A stretch of 64,000 bases of DNA from a virus. The notes under the pieces are model-generated. The model was not told the DNA's origin. It saw only the letters and a list, made by a program, of their open reading frames with translations, and searched no databases. The translations under genes and the position numbers were made by a program. The stretch covers positions 1-64,000 of IMG/VR virus record IMGVR_UViG_3300025030_000050, one strand, 5' to 3'. Positions 48,373 to 56,966 of the stretch are shown piece by piece (the stretch's first letter is position 1; the number at the start of each line of letters is the position of its first letter).

Positions 48373-48573
48373 ATGGATACAAAAATAGATGCGTTTAATC
48401 GTACATTTTCAATTTTATGTGTTTGTGTAGTAACTGGATATATGGCTAGCGTTGGTTATGAAGTTTCAGACATTAGCATAATTGTAGAAAAGCTCGCATA
48501 TTTAGCCGGGGCTTATATCGGCGTAAAAGAAGTTGGAAATATCATTGCCTCAGTAAAGGAGAACAAGCAATGA
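48373..48573 (+). CDS. small membrane protein, holin candidate (66 aa)
   Basis: Two hydrophobic segments (about 10-28 and 36-52) and a charged C terminus (SVKENKQ). GAGGAGGGCGGG lies upstream. It overlaps the YiiX-like hydrolase gene. The topology fits small holins, but it is in the early strand, away from the tail/lysis genes, so this is weak. The 137 bp before it (48236-48372) hold no clear promoter. Confidence 0.55.
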   Translation: MDTKIDAFNRTFSILCVCVVTGYMASVGYEVSDISIIVEKLAYLAGAYIGVKEVGNIIASVKENKQ

Positions 48574-49028
48574 AAGTATTGCTTTATCAAGGAATTAGTG
48601 TTGTATCAAAAATAATCAAATGGCAGACAAGAAGTCAATATAGCCATGCCGCAGTTGAACTAGATGATAGCAGTGTTATTGAATCCTGGCATAAGGGAGT
48701 AGAACACGTTAAAGATTATCGAACAAATCATACTAGCGGAACAGTTGTTGATGTTTTTGGGATTAAAGCTCCATCAGAAAACATCGACCTTGCCGAATCT
48801 ATTTTTCTAAAACAAGTTGGAAGAAAGTATGATTTTCAAGGAGTATTCAATTTTGTAACAAGAGAAGACATTAATGTTGATGAACGCTTGTTTTGTTCTG
48901 AATCAGTTATGACTGGGTTTAATGAAGCAGGTATTTATTTGCTGGAAAGGATTAAACCAAATCTCGTTTCCCCACGTGATATTCATATTTCACCCTTGCT
49001 TTATTTTATTGAGAAAAGAATTGTATAG
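48570..49028 (+). CDS. YiiX-like permuted NlpC/P60 (papain-like) hydrolase
   Basis: 152 aa. SHAAVELDD (catalytic His region), VIESWHKGVE, YDFQGVFNF and LFCSESV (catalytic Cys) follow the circularly permuted NlpC/P60 order. Members cleave amide bonds in peptidoglycan, lipids or proteins. Substrate here unknown. Confidence 0.78.
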   Translation: MKVLLYQGISVVSKIIKWQTRSQYSHAAVELDDSSVIESWHKGVEHVKDYRTNHTSGTVVDVFGIKAPSENIDLAESIFLKQVGRKYDFQGVFNFVTREDINVDERLFCSESVMTGFNEAGIYLLERIKPNLVSPRDIHISPLLYFIEKRIV

Positions 49029-49037
49029 AGGTAAGTT

Positions 49038-49223
49038 ATGAGAAAAGAAGAATTAAGTAGAGAAATACTGGCTGATGAGGCATGGAAAATGGAGTTAGGC
49101 GATCTTTGTGAAAGAGTTTTGAGATATAGTTATACTCCGGGTATTCATGACGAAATTTTGCTAGAAAGATGTAGAAAGCATGATATTGGAGAAAAACAAA
49201 ATCATCCTAATGAACGTTCTTGA
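49038..49223 (+). CDS. hypothetical protein (61 aa)
   Basis: AGAGGTAAG precedes the ATG. Helical and charged. Its end overlaps the next frame. Unknown. Confidence 0.55.
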   Translation: MRKEELSREILADEAWKMELGDLCERVLRYSYTPGIHDEILLERCRKHDIGEKQNHPNERS

Positions 49224-49614
49224 TCCATATTTTATAAAAATTGATGAAACCTTAATTCCTTATCTTGGCGATATGCTAACTGAATTGTGTGAGTGCAAGT
49301 TAGAGGTTTGTCTAATCCCATCGCAGAATGACAGCACAAGAGAAGATGGAGGCATGATCAGAGTCTGTATTGGTAAAAATCCGGAGTGGTATAGTAATTT
49401 ATGTTCTTCATATATTAGAAAATCAAAAAAGATAAAGAAACAAAGAACGATTATTAAAAGAAAAAATGTAATTGAATTGTTAGAACATATGATAAGAAAT
49501 GGCTACAGCAAAAGTAAATATTGTGATTATTTGGTTAAAATTGCTACAGATAAGAAACAAGTTGAAGACCAGTACACATTAAATCAATTTGAACCATGGA
49601 ATGATCAATTTTGA
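49180..49614 (+). CDS. hypothetical protein (144 aa)
   Basis: Start at 49180 or, less overlapping, at 49210 (MNVLDPYF); neither has a strong site. C-terminal half basic and helical. No family recognised. Confidence 0.6.
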   Translation: MILEKNKIILMNVLDPYFIKIDETLIPYLGDMLTELCECKLEVCLIPSQNDSTREDGGMIRVCIGKNPEWYSNLCSSYIRKSKKIKKQRTIIKRKNVIELLEHMIRNGYSKSKYCDYLVKIATDKKQVEDQYTLNQFEPWNDQF

Positions 49615-49970
49615 GGACAATTATAGCTGGATCAAGATCAATTGAAAGTTATATAGAATTATTAAAAGCTATCTCTAAAATTGATTTTAAAATAACAGTT
49701 GTAATAAGTGGTGGAGCACATGGTGCAGACAAATTAGGCGAAAAATATGCAAAAAGACACGGAATTCCATTAGAAATATATGAAGCCAATTGGGATAGAT
49801 ATGGTAAAGGAGCGGGGCATATCAGGAATTCTTTAATGGCTGATAAAGCAGAAGCGTTGATTTGTTTATGGGATGGAAAGAGCAATGGCAGTGCTAATAT
49901 GATTAAAAAAGCAAGGGTGAATAATTTAATTACTAAAGTTTTTATTAAAGGAATGGAAGGGGAAAAATAA
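49611..49970 (+). CDS. DUF2493 / SLOG-family protein, TTG start
   Basis: 119 aa. RTIIAGSRSIESY and SGGAHGADKLGEKYAKRHGI match the SLOG/DprA-like Rossmann fold (DUF2493). Such domains bind nucleotides or nucleotide-derived signals. TTG at 49611 overlaps the previous TGA stop. Confidence 0.8.
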   Translation: MRTIIAGSRSIESYIELLKAISKIDFKITVVISGGAHGADKLGEKYAKRHGIPLEIYEANWDRYGKGAGHIRNSLMADKAEALICLWDGKSNGSANMIKKARVNNLITKVFIKGMEGEK

Positions 49971-50411
49971 ATGACAGTGTGGGTCAATGTTTTGAGAGAA
50001 GACAAGAGTTTGCCAATGCCAGAATTTAATTATGAAGGAGACGCAGGTTTTGACTTAAGAAGCGCAGAAGATGTTGTTATTTATCCAAATATGCCGTTAC
50101 CTGCTAAGATCTCTACTGGAATGAGATTTAGTATCCCTCTAGGATATTGCATGGAAGTTCATTCAAGAAGTGGATTAGCGGCTAAAAATCACTTGTTTGT
50201 AACCAATGGCCCTGGCATAATTGATAGTGTCTATACAGGCATTGTTTACGTATTATTAACTAATTTGGGCGAAGATCCTGTTCATATCAAACACGGTCAA
50301 AGGATTGCACAAGGCATTATTAAGAAATTGCCAGAAGTTATTTTTAAAGAAGTTGATACTATTAAAGAAACTAAAAGGGGTGATAAAGGATTCGGAAGTA
50401 GCGGTATTTAA
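49971..50411 (+). CDS. dut: dUTPase
   Basis: 146 aa trimeric dUTPase. Motifs 1-5 in order: DAGFDLRS, HSRSGLAAK, GIIDSVYTGIV, GQRIAQGII and RGDKGFGSSG. Hydrolyses dUTP to dUMP. A strong terminator follows. Confidence 0.95.
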   Translation: MTVWVNVLREDKSLPMPEFNYEGDAGFDLRSAEDVVIYPNMPLPAKISTGMRFSIPLGYCMEVHSRSGLAAKNHLFVTNGPGIIDSVYTGIVYVLLTNLGEDPVHIKHGQRIAQGIIKKLPEVIFKEVDTIKETKRGDKGFGSSGI

Positions 50412-50437
50412 AATCTGGTATTAACAATTATCTTAGA

Positions 50438-50470
50438 AAGGCAAGGTATGTACCTTGCCTTGTTTTGTCT
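50438..50470 (+). terminator. intrinsic terminator between dut and nrdJ
   Basis: AAGGCAAGGT (50438-50447) pairs perfectly with ACCTTGCCTT (50452-50461), ATGT loop, followed by GTTTTGTCTT. Confidence 0.8.
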
Positions 50471-50488
50471 TAGGAGGTTTTTTATAAA

Positions 50489-52405
50489 ATGAATGATTTC
50501 CAGAAATATATCCATATTTCTAAATACGCTAGATATTTAGATAAAGAAAAAAGAAGAGAGACATGGGAAGAGACAGTCAGTCGATATGTCCAATTCTGGG
50601 AAAGAAAATATCCAGAATTAATTATGGGCGATTTTAAAACAGAGATGTTTAATGTCATTTATAATTTAGAATCAATGCCTTCTATGCGAGCATTAATGAC
50701 ATCAGGAAAGGCTTTAGAAAGAGACAATGCCTCTGGATACAATTGTACTGGTTGTGCTATAACAAACCCAAGGGTTTTTGACGAATTGTTTTACTTGCTT
50801 ATGTGCGGCTGTGGCTGCGGATTTTCAGTCGAAAGACAATATATTGTAAAACTACCTGAAGTGCCAGAAGAATTTTTTAAAAGTGATACTATTATATCAG
50901 TAGCAGATTCAAAAATAGGATGGGCATCAGCGTTAAGAGAATTAATAAGTTTGCTTTATGCCGGTAAAATTCCTAAATGGGATTTATCTAAAATAAGGCC
51001 CGCTGGAGCAAGATTGAAAACATTTGGTGGAAGAGCAAGTGGTCCTGATCCATTAAATTCATTATTTAATTTTGTTGTAAAAACATTTAAAAATGCTACT
51101 GGTCAAAGACTTAACAGTTTAGAATGCCACGACATTATGTGTAAAATTGCAGATACAGTTATTGTCGGTTCAGTAAGAAGGGCGGCGATGATTAGTTTCT
51201 CTAATCTATCAGATGATAGAATGAGAAGAGCAAAGAAAGGGGAATTTTGGTTAACTGCTCCTCAAAGATCATTAGCTAATAATTCTACAGCATATACAGA
51301 AAAACCAGATCTCGACGCTTTCTCAAAAGAATGGAGAAATCAATACATTTCTAAATCTGGAGAGAGGGGAATCGTAAATAAAATAGCTTTAAAGAAAAAA
51401 GCAGAATCTTGTGGAAGGGAATATGAAGGAGATTATATTTTAAATCCTTGCGCTGAAGCTATTTTAAGAGATTCAGGACAAATGTGTAACTTATCAGAAG
51501 TTGTTATAAGACCAGAGGATTCATTAGAAGAATTAAAAAGAAAAGTAAAATGGGCGGCAATTTTAGGAACACTCCAGTCAACCTTAACCGATTTCCGTTA
51601 TTTGAGAAAAATATGGAAAGATAATATAAAAGAAGAAAGATTACTTGGAATTTCATTGACTGGCATTATGGACCATCCAGTAATGAGCGGAGAATGGGAT
51701 AAATTCGATGATACTGTATGGGATCATTCAAGCTTTTGCGGTACATTTTCACTAAAAGAAGTCTTAGAAATATTAAAACAAACGGCAAGAGAAACGAATG
51801 AAATATGGGCAAATAAATTAGAAATAAACAAATCAAAACAATTGTCTTTAATAAAACCTAGCGGAACAGTTTCACAACTCGTTAATTGTTCTTCTGGAAT
51901 ACACCCTCGAATGTTCCCTTATTACATTAGAAGAGTCAGACAAGATAAAAAAGATCCATTGTCTAATCTCATGATTGACCAAGGTGTTCCATTTATAGAA
52001 GAACAGGATAAATATATTTTCTCTTTTTATATAAAATCACCAGAAAATGCTATAACTTCTGATAATGTAAATGCTTTAGATCAATTAGTATTATGGAAAA
52101 TATATCGTAATTATTGGTGTGATGGGAATCCAAGTCAAACAATCTACTATACAGATGACGAATATTTTGCTATAGCTGATTGGATATGGAAAAATTGGGA
52201 TGAAATAGGAGGTCTTTCATTTTTTCCTAAAAATGATCATTGTTATGAAAATGCACCATACCAACAAATTACACAAAAAGAATATGAAAAGGCTATCTCA
52301 ACCTTCCCAAAAATTGACTGGACTCAATTAATAAATTATGAAAAGGAAGATTTAACAACCTCTAATCAAGAGTTCGCATGTAGTGGAGGAAGTTGCGAAA
52401 TTTAG
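50489..52405 (+). CDS. nrdJ: adenosylcobalamin-dependent (class II) ribonucleotide reductase
   Basis: 638 aa. NPCAEA (C321 thiyl radical site, E323) in the barrel core, CTGCAI as first disulphide Cys, and a C-terminal CSGGSC pair that regenerates the active site. No NrdB partner gene is seen, which fits the monomeric B12-dependent class. It needs no oxygen and depends on host cobalamin. AGGAGG lies just upstream. Confidence 0.9.
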   Translation: MNDFQKYIHISKYARYLDKEKRRETWEETVSRYVQFWERKYPELIMGDFKTEMFNVIYNLESMPSMRALMTSGKALERDNASGYNCTGCAITNPRVFDELFYLLMCGCGCGFSVERQYIVKLPEVPEEFFKSDTIISVADSKIGWASALRELISLLYAGKIPKWDLSKIRPAGARLKTFGGRASGPDPLNSLFNFVVKTFKNATGQRLNSLECHDIMCKIADTVIVGSVRRAAMISFSNLSDDRMRRAKKGEFWLTAPQRSLANNSTAYTEKPDLDAFSKEWRNQYISKSGERGIVNKIALKKKAESCGREYEGDYILNPCAEAILRDSGQMCNLSEVVIRPEDSLEELKRKVKWAAILGTLQSTLTDFRYLRKIWKDNIKEERLLGISLTGIMDHPVMSGEWDKFDDTVWDHSSFCGTFSLKEVLEILKQTARETNEIWANKLEINKSKQLSLIKPSGTVSQLVNCSSGIHPRMFPYYIRRVRQDKKDPLSNLMIDQGVPFIEEQDKYIFSFYIKSPENAITSDNVNALDQLVLWKIYRNYWCDGNPSQTIYYTDDEYFAIADWIWKNWDEIGGLSFFPKNDHCYENAPYQQITQKEYEKAISTFPKIDWTQLINYEKEDLTTSNQEFACSGGSCEI

Positions 52406-52408
52406 TCC

Positions 52409-52437
52409 TTGCATTTATTTTGAAAACGTGGTATAAA
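52409..52437 (+). promoter_or_regulatory. sigma-70 promoter TTGCAT-17-TATAAA
   Basis: TTGCAT at 52409-52414, 17-bp spacer, TATAAA at 52432-52437. Drives the last plus-strand genes (52509 onward). Confidence 0.65.
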
Positions 52438-52508
52438 GATAGTTATGGAAACAAAAGTTAAAGAGTTGGTATAGAAATTAGACATCTATTAACAGCAAGA
52501 GGACAGAA

Positions 52509-52697
52509 ATGGCTGAGATTAAAATTGTTATTGATGAGAAAAAACTAAAGGAGCTTATTTCAGATCATCTTTACGATCTGTTTGGAAGCCTTACTTTTAC
52601 TGAAGAAGAAATTAGTATAATGGTAAAATCTAAACAGAATTATAAAAGTGAGTGGGAGAAAGCAGATTTTAAAGCAGAAATAAATAAAAGTTTTTAA
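52509..52697 (+). CDS. hypothetical protein (62 aa)
   Basis: AGAGGACAGAA precedes the ATG. Helical, charged; first gene after a promoter. Unknown. Confidence 0.65.
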   Translation: MAEIKIVIDEKKLKELISDHLYDLFGSLTFTEEEISIMVKSKQNYKSEWEKADFKAEINKSF

Positions 52698-52699
52698 CC

Positions 52700-53362
52700 A
52701 TGACAAATCAAGAAATAACAATTTTAACCTCAGTTAAAACAATCTTAGAATACTTGGATTCAAAATATGGTTTTAAACTAAACTCAGTAAGGTTTCACAA
52801 ACTCATTAAATCACAAGGATTCCCCGTAACTAAAATTGGAATCAAGTATGCGGCAAGAACTGATTTTATTGACAAGTGGATTGACGATTTATTTAACAAT
52901 AAAATTATTGAAAATATTAGAAATAGATATGATTTAGTTAGAAAACCTGAAAGAAAAGGACCAAGTAAATTTATTGATAAGGTAAAATACAGATACCCTA
53001 AAAAGAGAGGTAGAAAAAAAACCTGGAAAGAAGAAATAGATACTAAAAGTTGGGAATTTTTTCTTAAGAAAATAGATTTGGTATTGCCATGGTATGATAA
53101 TAAAAACCGAAACATGATTTATTCAAGTGCTAAGAAGCTGATCTTAAATAAATGTTCAGTTACACTTATTGTGAATGTTATAGAGCAATGTATGTGGGCT
53201 TCGTATCGTGAAGCCCTTCATGCATATCAAAAAGAAGGCACACCTTTTCTTAATTTTAGAGAAAGAAAGAAATTTGGGAGCTGGAAAGAAAAAGTAAGGG
53301 GGAAATTAACAATTGGAGATAACGTCTCAATTAATAAAGAAGATAAACCAATTAAAGAATGA
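52700..53362 (+). CDS. hypothetical basic protein (220 aa)
   Basis: Basic protein with a stretch RYPKKRGRKKTWK. The first 80 residues (SVRFHKLIKSQGFPVTKIGIKYAARTDFIDKWIDDLF) look like a winged-helix DNA-recognition domain of the terminase-small-subunit type. Function unassigned. Confidence 0.65.
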   Translation: MTNQEITILTSVKTILEYLDSKYGFKLNSVRFHKLIKSQGFPVTKIGIKYAARTDFIDKWIDDLFNNKIIENIRNRYDLVRKPERKGPSKFIDKVKYRYPKKRGRKKTWKEEIDTKSWEFFLKKIDLVLPWYDNKNRNMIYSSAKKLILNKCSVTLIVNVIEQCMWASYREALHAYQKEGTPFLNFRERKKFGSWKEKVRGKLTIGDNVSINKEDKPIKE

Positions 53363-53591
53363 CAATTACGTTCCTTTAAAATTACAGTTTAATGAAAGTA
53401 CGTATATTAAAATTTTAGAGGAATGTAATTTTATAAAGAAAGAAAACGGAGAATATATTTGGTATTCTCCTAAATTAGTAGAAACGAGTTCTAACACACC
53501 TGGGGTCAATACATTTTTTGGCCTGCCATTTGTCATTGAAGACGAAGGTTTCGATTGGGCTATAGTTTCAGAGGAGAAAAGTAATGGATGA
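53313..53591 (+). CDS. hypothetical protein (92 aa), TTG start
   Basis: No ATG or GTG lies in frame near the start; TTG at 53313 has AAGGGGG upstream. Overlaps the previous gene by 50 bp. YVPLKLQFNESTYIKILEECNFIKKENGEYIW is typical of small phage beta-alpha proteins. Confidence 0.55.
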   Translation: MEITSQLIKKINQLKNDNYVPLKLQFNESTYIKILEECNFIKKENGEYIWYSPKLVETSSNTPGVNTFFGLPFVIEDEGFDWAIVSEEKSNG

Positions 53592-53934
53592 AATAGATAA
53601 GTTGGGTATGAAAGCAAATCTAGTTAATGAAATTTGCGGATTAAATCACGGCCATTGGGATTGTCCAGATCCACAAGCAGTTGATTATATTGTAGCACCA
53701 TTTGGATATAAAGTCGGAGACATAGAATACATGCAAACACAAGAATTTGCTATTCCTGTTTGTAAGTGCTGTGCAGAAACATTATATAGCAATGACAAGG
53801 AGTGGATTCTGTACTATTGTATAAATTGTAATAGCTCGCAATGGATAATTAGACAATTGATGGGCATTAACAGCCAAAGACCAATGGTTGAATGGCTTGA
53901 CGAATGCCCCAAATGTAAGGCTCAGACTTTATAA
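53584..53934 (+). CDS. zinc-binding protein (116 aa), last plus-strand gene
   Basis: Cys pairs CKCC, CINC and CPKC suggest two zinc sites. Its 3' end overlaps the convergent minus-strand gene by 13 bp. Confidence 0.65.
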   Translation: MDEIDKLGMKANLVNEICGLNHGHWDCPDPQAVDYIVAPFGYKVGDIEYMQTQEFAIPVCKCCAETLYSNDKEWILYYCINCNSSQWIIRQLMGINSQRPMVEWLDECPKCKAQTL

Positions 53935-54182
53935 AATCTTACATTATCAATCTGTTTGACGAAACTTGTTTTGGTCGCCCATTTAGGTGCGCTAATGCTA
54001 ATATCGTAATAACTATTAGCATTAGCGACTTCGGTTATATCTTTTCCAAACCAAGCCTTAGCTTTTACTCTATTCAAAATAACAGCAGCAATTCCTGTCT
54101 TAACTTCTTTACTTGCGCCTCTAGCTTCTCTCCAAATCATTAAAGCTAAAAATACAGTATCGGCTATTTTTAATAATTCCAT
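53922..54182 (-). CDS. SleB-like cell-wall hydrolase, short form (86 aa)
   Basis: ALMIWREARGASKEVKTGIAAVILNRVKAKAWFGKDITEV is the core of the SleB hydrolase family (first Glu catalytic). It then continues directly to SYYDISISAPKWA and FVKQIDNVRFYKV, a typical C terminus, so the middle of the usual 120-130 aa domain is missing. A likely phage endolysin or tail-associated muralytic protein. Whether it is active is unclear. A 13-bp inverted repeat lies in its coding region. Confidence 0.75.
   Translation of the reverse strand: MELLKIADTVFLALMIWREARGASKEVKTGIAAVILNRVKAKAWFGKDITEVANANSYYDISISAPKWATKTSFVKQIDNVRFYKV
53990..54027. repeat. 13-bp inverted repeat at convergent junction
   Basis: CGCTAATGCTAAT (53990-54002) and ATTAGCATTAGCG (54015-54027) are exact reverse complements, 12-base loop. 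It lies inside the hydrolase gene where the two transcription units meet. No T-run, so its role as terminator is unproven. Confidence 0.7.
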
Positions 54183-54185
54183 TTC

Positions 54186-54296
54186 TCACATTTGGCAATT
54201 TATACAAACGCAACCACAATAAATACATTTTTCTTTATTGCTGCCATTCTCAATTTCAAAAACCATACCACAATTTTTGCAAATATAAATTATCAT
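54186..54296 (-). CDS. zinc-ribbon microprotein (36 aa)
   Basis: MIIYICKNCGMVFEIENGSN, then CIYCGCVCINC. Two zinc knuckles in 36 residues. Overlaps the next gene by ATGA. Confidence 0.5.
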   Translation of the reverse strand: MIIYICKNCGMVFEIENGSNKEKCIYCGCVCINCQM

Positions 54297-54574
54297 TTTC
54301 TCCCATTTTCTCTCAATATAGAATCCATCATATCTGTTTCTAAACTTTTAATTCTAGCCGCATTATTTTTTATATCTGCTTCTGCCTTAACAATCGTCAA
54401 GTTTTCCATTGATATTGAATTACTCAAAACACCAAAACCAGTTTCCATTTTGTCAACTCTTTTAATTATATATCCCTGCATACCTACCATTATCACTACT
54501 GCGATTCCAATTACCCATTGAGTCACAGTAAAGCGTGTACAGGTTTCGACATTACAGCTTTTCACCATAGTCAT
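54293..54574 (-). CDS. membrane protein with coiled coil (holin or spanin candidate, 93 aa)
   Basis: One TM segment (about 19-36, VTQWVIGIAVVIMVGMQGYI) followed by a periplasm-type coiled coil (40-85). Located next to the SleB hydrolase on the late strand, so a lysis role is likely; holin, pinholin or spanin cannot be told apart. Confidence 0.65.
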   Translation of the reverse strand: MTMVKSCNVETCTRFTVTQWVIGIAVVIMVGMQGYIIKRVDKMETGFGVLSNSISMENLTIVKAEADIKNNAARIKSLETDMMDSILRENGRK

Positions 54575-54674
54575 TCTCCTTATATTCTATAAGAGACAAA
54601 GCTTCATATAAATAACATCTTTCCAAAACAAGATTTATCTCTTTTTTATTTTCAACTATAAAATCATTATCCAT
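54552..54674 (-). CDS. hypothetical microprotein (40 aa)
   Basis: MDNDFIVENKKEINLVLERC to ENDYGEKL. Helical. Overlaps the following gene start by 23 bp; AAGGAG near its end serves that gene. Modest support. Confidence 0.45.
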   Translation of the reverse strand: MDNDFIVENKKEINLVLERCYLYEALSLIEYKENDYGEKL

Positions 54675-54681
54675 AATTAAT

Positions 54682-54774
54682 TCATATATTATCTGTTTTT
54701 AAATACCCTCTGCCATAAATTGTACAATTACCACAACTGACACATCTTTTTTTGTCTTTTGTGAATTTATACAT
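54682..54774 (-). CDS. zinc-knuckle microprotein (30 aa)
   Basis: MYKFTKDKKRCVSCGNCTIY has three Cys in CxxCxxC. AAGGA precedes the ATG. An overlapping 65-residue minus-strand frame (54699-54896) is a shadow of the tail gene. Confidence 0.4.
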   Translation of the reverse strand: MYKFTKDKKRCVSCGNCTIYGRGYLKTDNI

Positions 54775-54795
54775 TTACAATCCTTGGTTAAATTA

Positions 54796-56796
54796 TCACC
54801 ACTCAGCAGCATAAATTGGGACATAGCCAAGTAAAACTCCACTTGAGTTATAAATAGGCCAGGCTTTAGATGTTGCTCCTGATGGTGTGTTGGCATTACT
54901 AGTGGTATTCCCTACTCCCAATCCATCACCAGCTCCAAGAGACAAAACATTAGCCGCTGTACGACTCAGAGTTACATCTACTGCTGTCGCTCCACCAGCA
55001 CCAAAAGACATAACTCCATCGCCAGTTAAATTAAATGTAGGTTGAGCATCTAAAGTTCCACCAGTAGATTGATGAACTCGAAGAACAATATTTGCCCCAC
55101 CTCGGACTACTTGGATATAATCATTGTCCACAATTCTAATATAATTATCTTCATCAGCCATCCAGCCATTGTAATTATCAAAAAATTCAAAGATTGTAGT
55201 TGTTGAGTTATTAGTAATATTAGATGCTGTAACTGGACGAAAATCATTTGACATTTGACCACTTGTTATATATGTATAATAAGCAGTCGCGGCTATTGTT
55301 CCACCTTTAAGACCTCCGTCTTTACATCTTAAAAACTCCACATTGATACAATTAGAAAGATCAAACGCTGGGATGCCTGCTTCAGTAGCAAATGAACTAC
55401 GATCAAATAGAATACCTCTAGGAATTTCCCCACCTTCATTAGAAATTTTTAAACCTACTGCTCCGGCATCAGGAGATGGGTAGCCTATGCTTTCAATATG
55501 ATGACGGACAAAGCTATAACGTCCACCTGCAGCAACATGAATCCCATGTAAACTATTAGCTTCGGTCACAACATCTATAAGCGTAACACCAAACGGACCA
55601 CTGTTAACATCAGCTAAAGCTTCAGTTAAATTACCATCGAAATGGATGCCTACCTTCCCACCCCAATAAGCACCACCTTTAAAATTCATAGTAGTGCCAT
55701 CAGCAACGTATGCCTGGTACTCTGTGTTGTCCCAACTATTCACGTTGTCTATTGAAGTTTCAAGACATCTTATCAGATAAAGGCCTGCATTAGTAAATCC
55801 AGTAACTTTAAGCTCTTTAATGGTCATACTCTGTGCAACACCGTAAAGAGCCAGCCCATTAGTCCCTGTCCCACCTCCATCAAGATACAAATTAGTAAAC
55901 TCAAGTCCCCTGGTCCAGTTAGCAGGATGCTGAACCTGAGAGTAGGTATTAAATATCGGAACAGCCGCAGTTGATACTAATTTCCCATTTCTGAAGATCC
56001 AATCTAGTCTAGGAGTAGAACCTGCTCCTGGGTCTGGTAAAGTGAGAACTGTCCCTATTCCATATCCCAACACACCACTTGCAGAAAAATCAAATATCCG
56101 ATTAGTTGAAGTTCCAACTGAATCAATCATAGACTGAAGTTCTGTACTAACATCTGTGCCATCACCAATACCAACCCACCATCCAGCATATAAAACAGTA
56201 TCGGGATAACCAGAAAAATCAGTCACTAAATTTGCCCCAATCCAATACTGCCCAGGAGAAGCAACAACCCCACCAGTTATAACTAATGTCTCGGTTCCGC
56301 CTCCAGCAGTACCATCAAAATAACCGCCTTCAGAAAGATTTAATATCCCATTAACTGTTAATGTAACCCCATCTGCTAAAGTAGTTATACAACCCTTAAC
56401 ACCTCGTAAAGTCAGTGTTGTAGGGGAAGCCAGATCAGCACTAACTGTATTATCTACATCAAGGGCTAAAATAGTTTCTGTTGCGCCGATATCGGTTAAA
56501 GCAGCGCTTAAACTGCCTGCATAATCAGCATATAAATATTTTATCCCTTCTTCTCCAACATTATGCAAATCCCACCATAAATTTCCGGGATTAGAATCGG
56601 GAATAATAACCCATGGGGAATTTTCAACAGCTCCAACACTCTCTTTCAACAAATATTGTCTAGCTCTACCAGCAACATATGTTAAAGCGACATCGCCTGC
56701 CGCTAAACTAGCGCCGTCAATAGCGTCTAAATTACCTGTTCCCCCAGACCAGGCACCTCCACCAATTAACCCCGTTGTTTTATAAAAAGTAGCCAT
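54796..56796 (-). CDS. tail spike / fibre with beta-helix (666 aa)
   Basis: N-terminal head region with Gly/Ala-rich strands, then many short beta-strands with the spacing of a right-handed parallel beta-helix (LYLDGGGTGTNGLALYGV..., GIHVAAGGRYSFVRHHIES). C terminus ends LGYVPIYAAEW. Likely receptor-binding spike, perhaps a polysaccharide lyase, at the end of the tail module. No catalytic residues can be assigned. Confidence 0.78.
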   Translation of the reverse strand: MATFYKTTGLIGGGAWSGGTGNLDAIDGASLAAGDVALTYVAGRARQYLLKESVGAVENSPWVIIPDSNPGNLWWDLHNVGEEGIKYLYADYAGSLSAALTDIGATETILALDVDNTVSADLASPTTLTLRGVKGCITTLADGVTLTVNGILNLSEGGYFDGTAGGGTETLVITGGVVASPGQYWIGANLVTDFSGYPDTVLYAGWWVGIGDGTDVSTELQSMIDSVGTSTNRIFDFSASGVLGYGIGTVLTLPDPGAGSTPRLDWIFRNGKLVSTAAVPIFNTYSQVQHPANWTRGLEFTNLYLDGGGTGTNGLALYGVAQSMTIKELKVTGFTNAGLYLIRCLETSIDNVNSWDNTEYQAYVADGTTMNFKGGAYWGGKVGIHFDGNLTEALADVNSGPFGVTLIDVVTEANSLHGIHVAAGGRYSFVRHHIESIGYPSPDAGAVGLKISNEGGEIPRGILFDRSSFATEAGIPAFDLSNCINVEFLRCKDGGLKGGTIAATAYYTYITSGQMSNDFRPVTASNITNNSTTTIFEFFDNYNGWMADEDNYIRIVDNDYIQVVRGGANIVLRVHQSTGGTLDAQPTFNLTGDGVMSFGAGGATAVDVTLSRTAANVLSLGAGDGLGVGNTTSNANTPSGATSKAWPIYNSSGVLLGYVPIYAAEW

Positions 56797-56954
56797 TAAT
56801 TACCCCCTAAGTCATTTTGAACGTTAGTTATGACCTTATTTTTCATTTCATTAATTTGTGTTTTTAAAACCTGAATTTCTTCATTGGCAAGTCTTAAATT
56901 TATTGTCAATTCCCCTACGATTTGAAGAATTTTATTTAATTTATCTTGGTCCAT
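56796..56954 (-). CDS. coiled-coil microprotein in tail module (52 aa)
   Basis: MDQDKLNKILQIVGELTINL, then NEEIQVLKTQINEMKNKV. Trimeric-coil type heptads; GGGGAGAAG precedes the ATG; its stop overlaps the spike ATG by one base. Could be a spike chaperone or connector. Confidence 0.6.
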   Translation of the reverse strand: MDQDKLNKILQIVGELTINLRLANEEIQVLKTQINEMKNKVITNVQNDLGGN

Positions 56955-56966
56955 ATCTTCTCCCCA

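Noticed and set aside
50438-50489. Cobalamin riboswitch before the B12-dependent reductase
   Set aside because: The gap holds only a terminator hairpin and ribosome site; no B12-box-like sequence.
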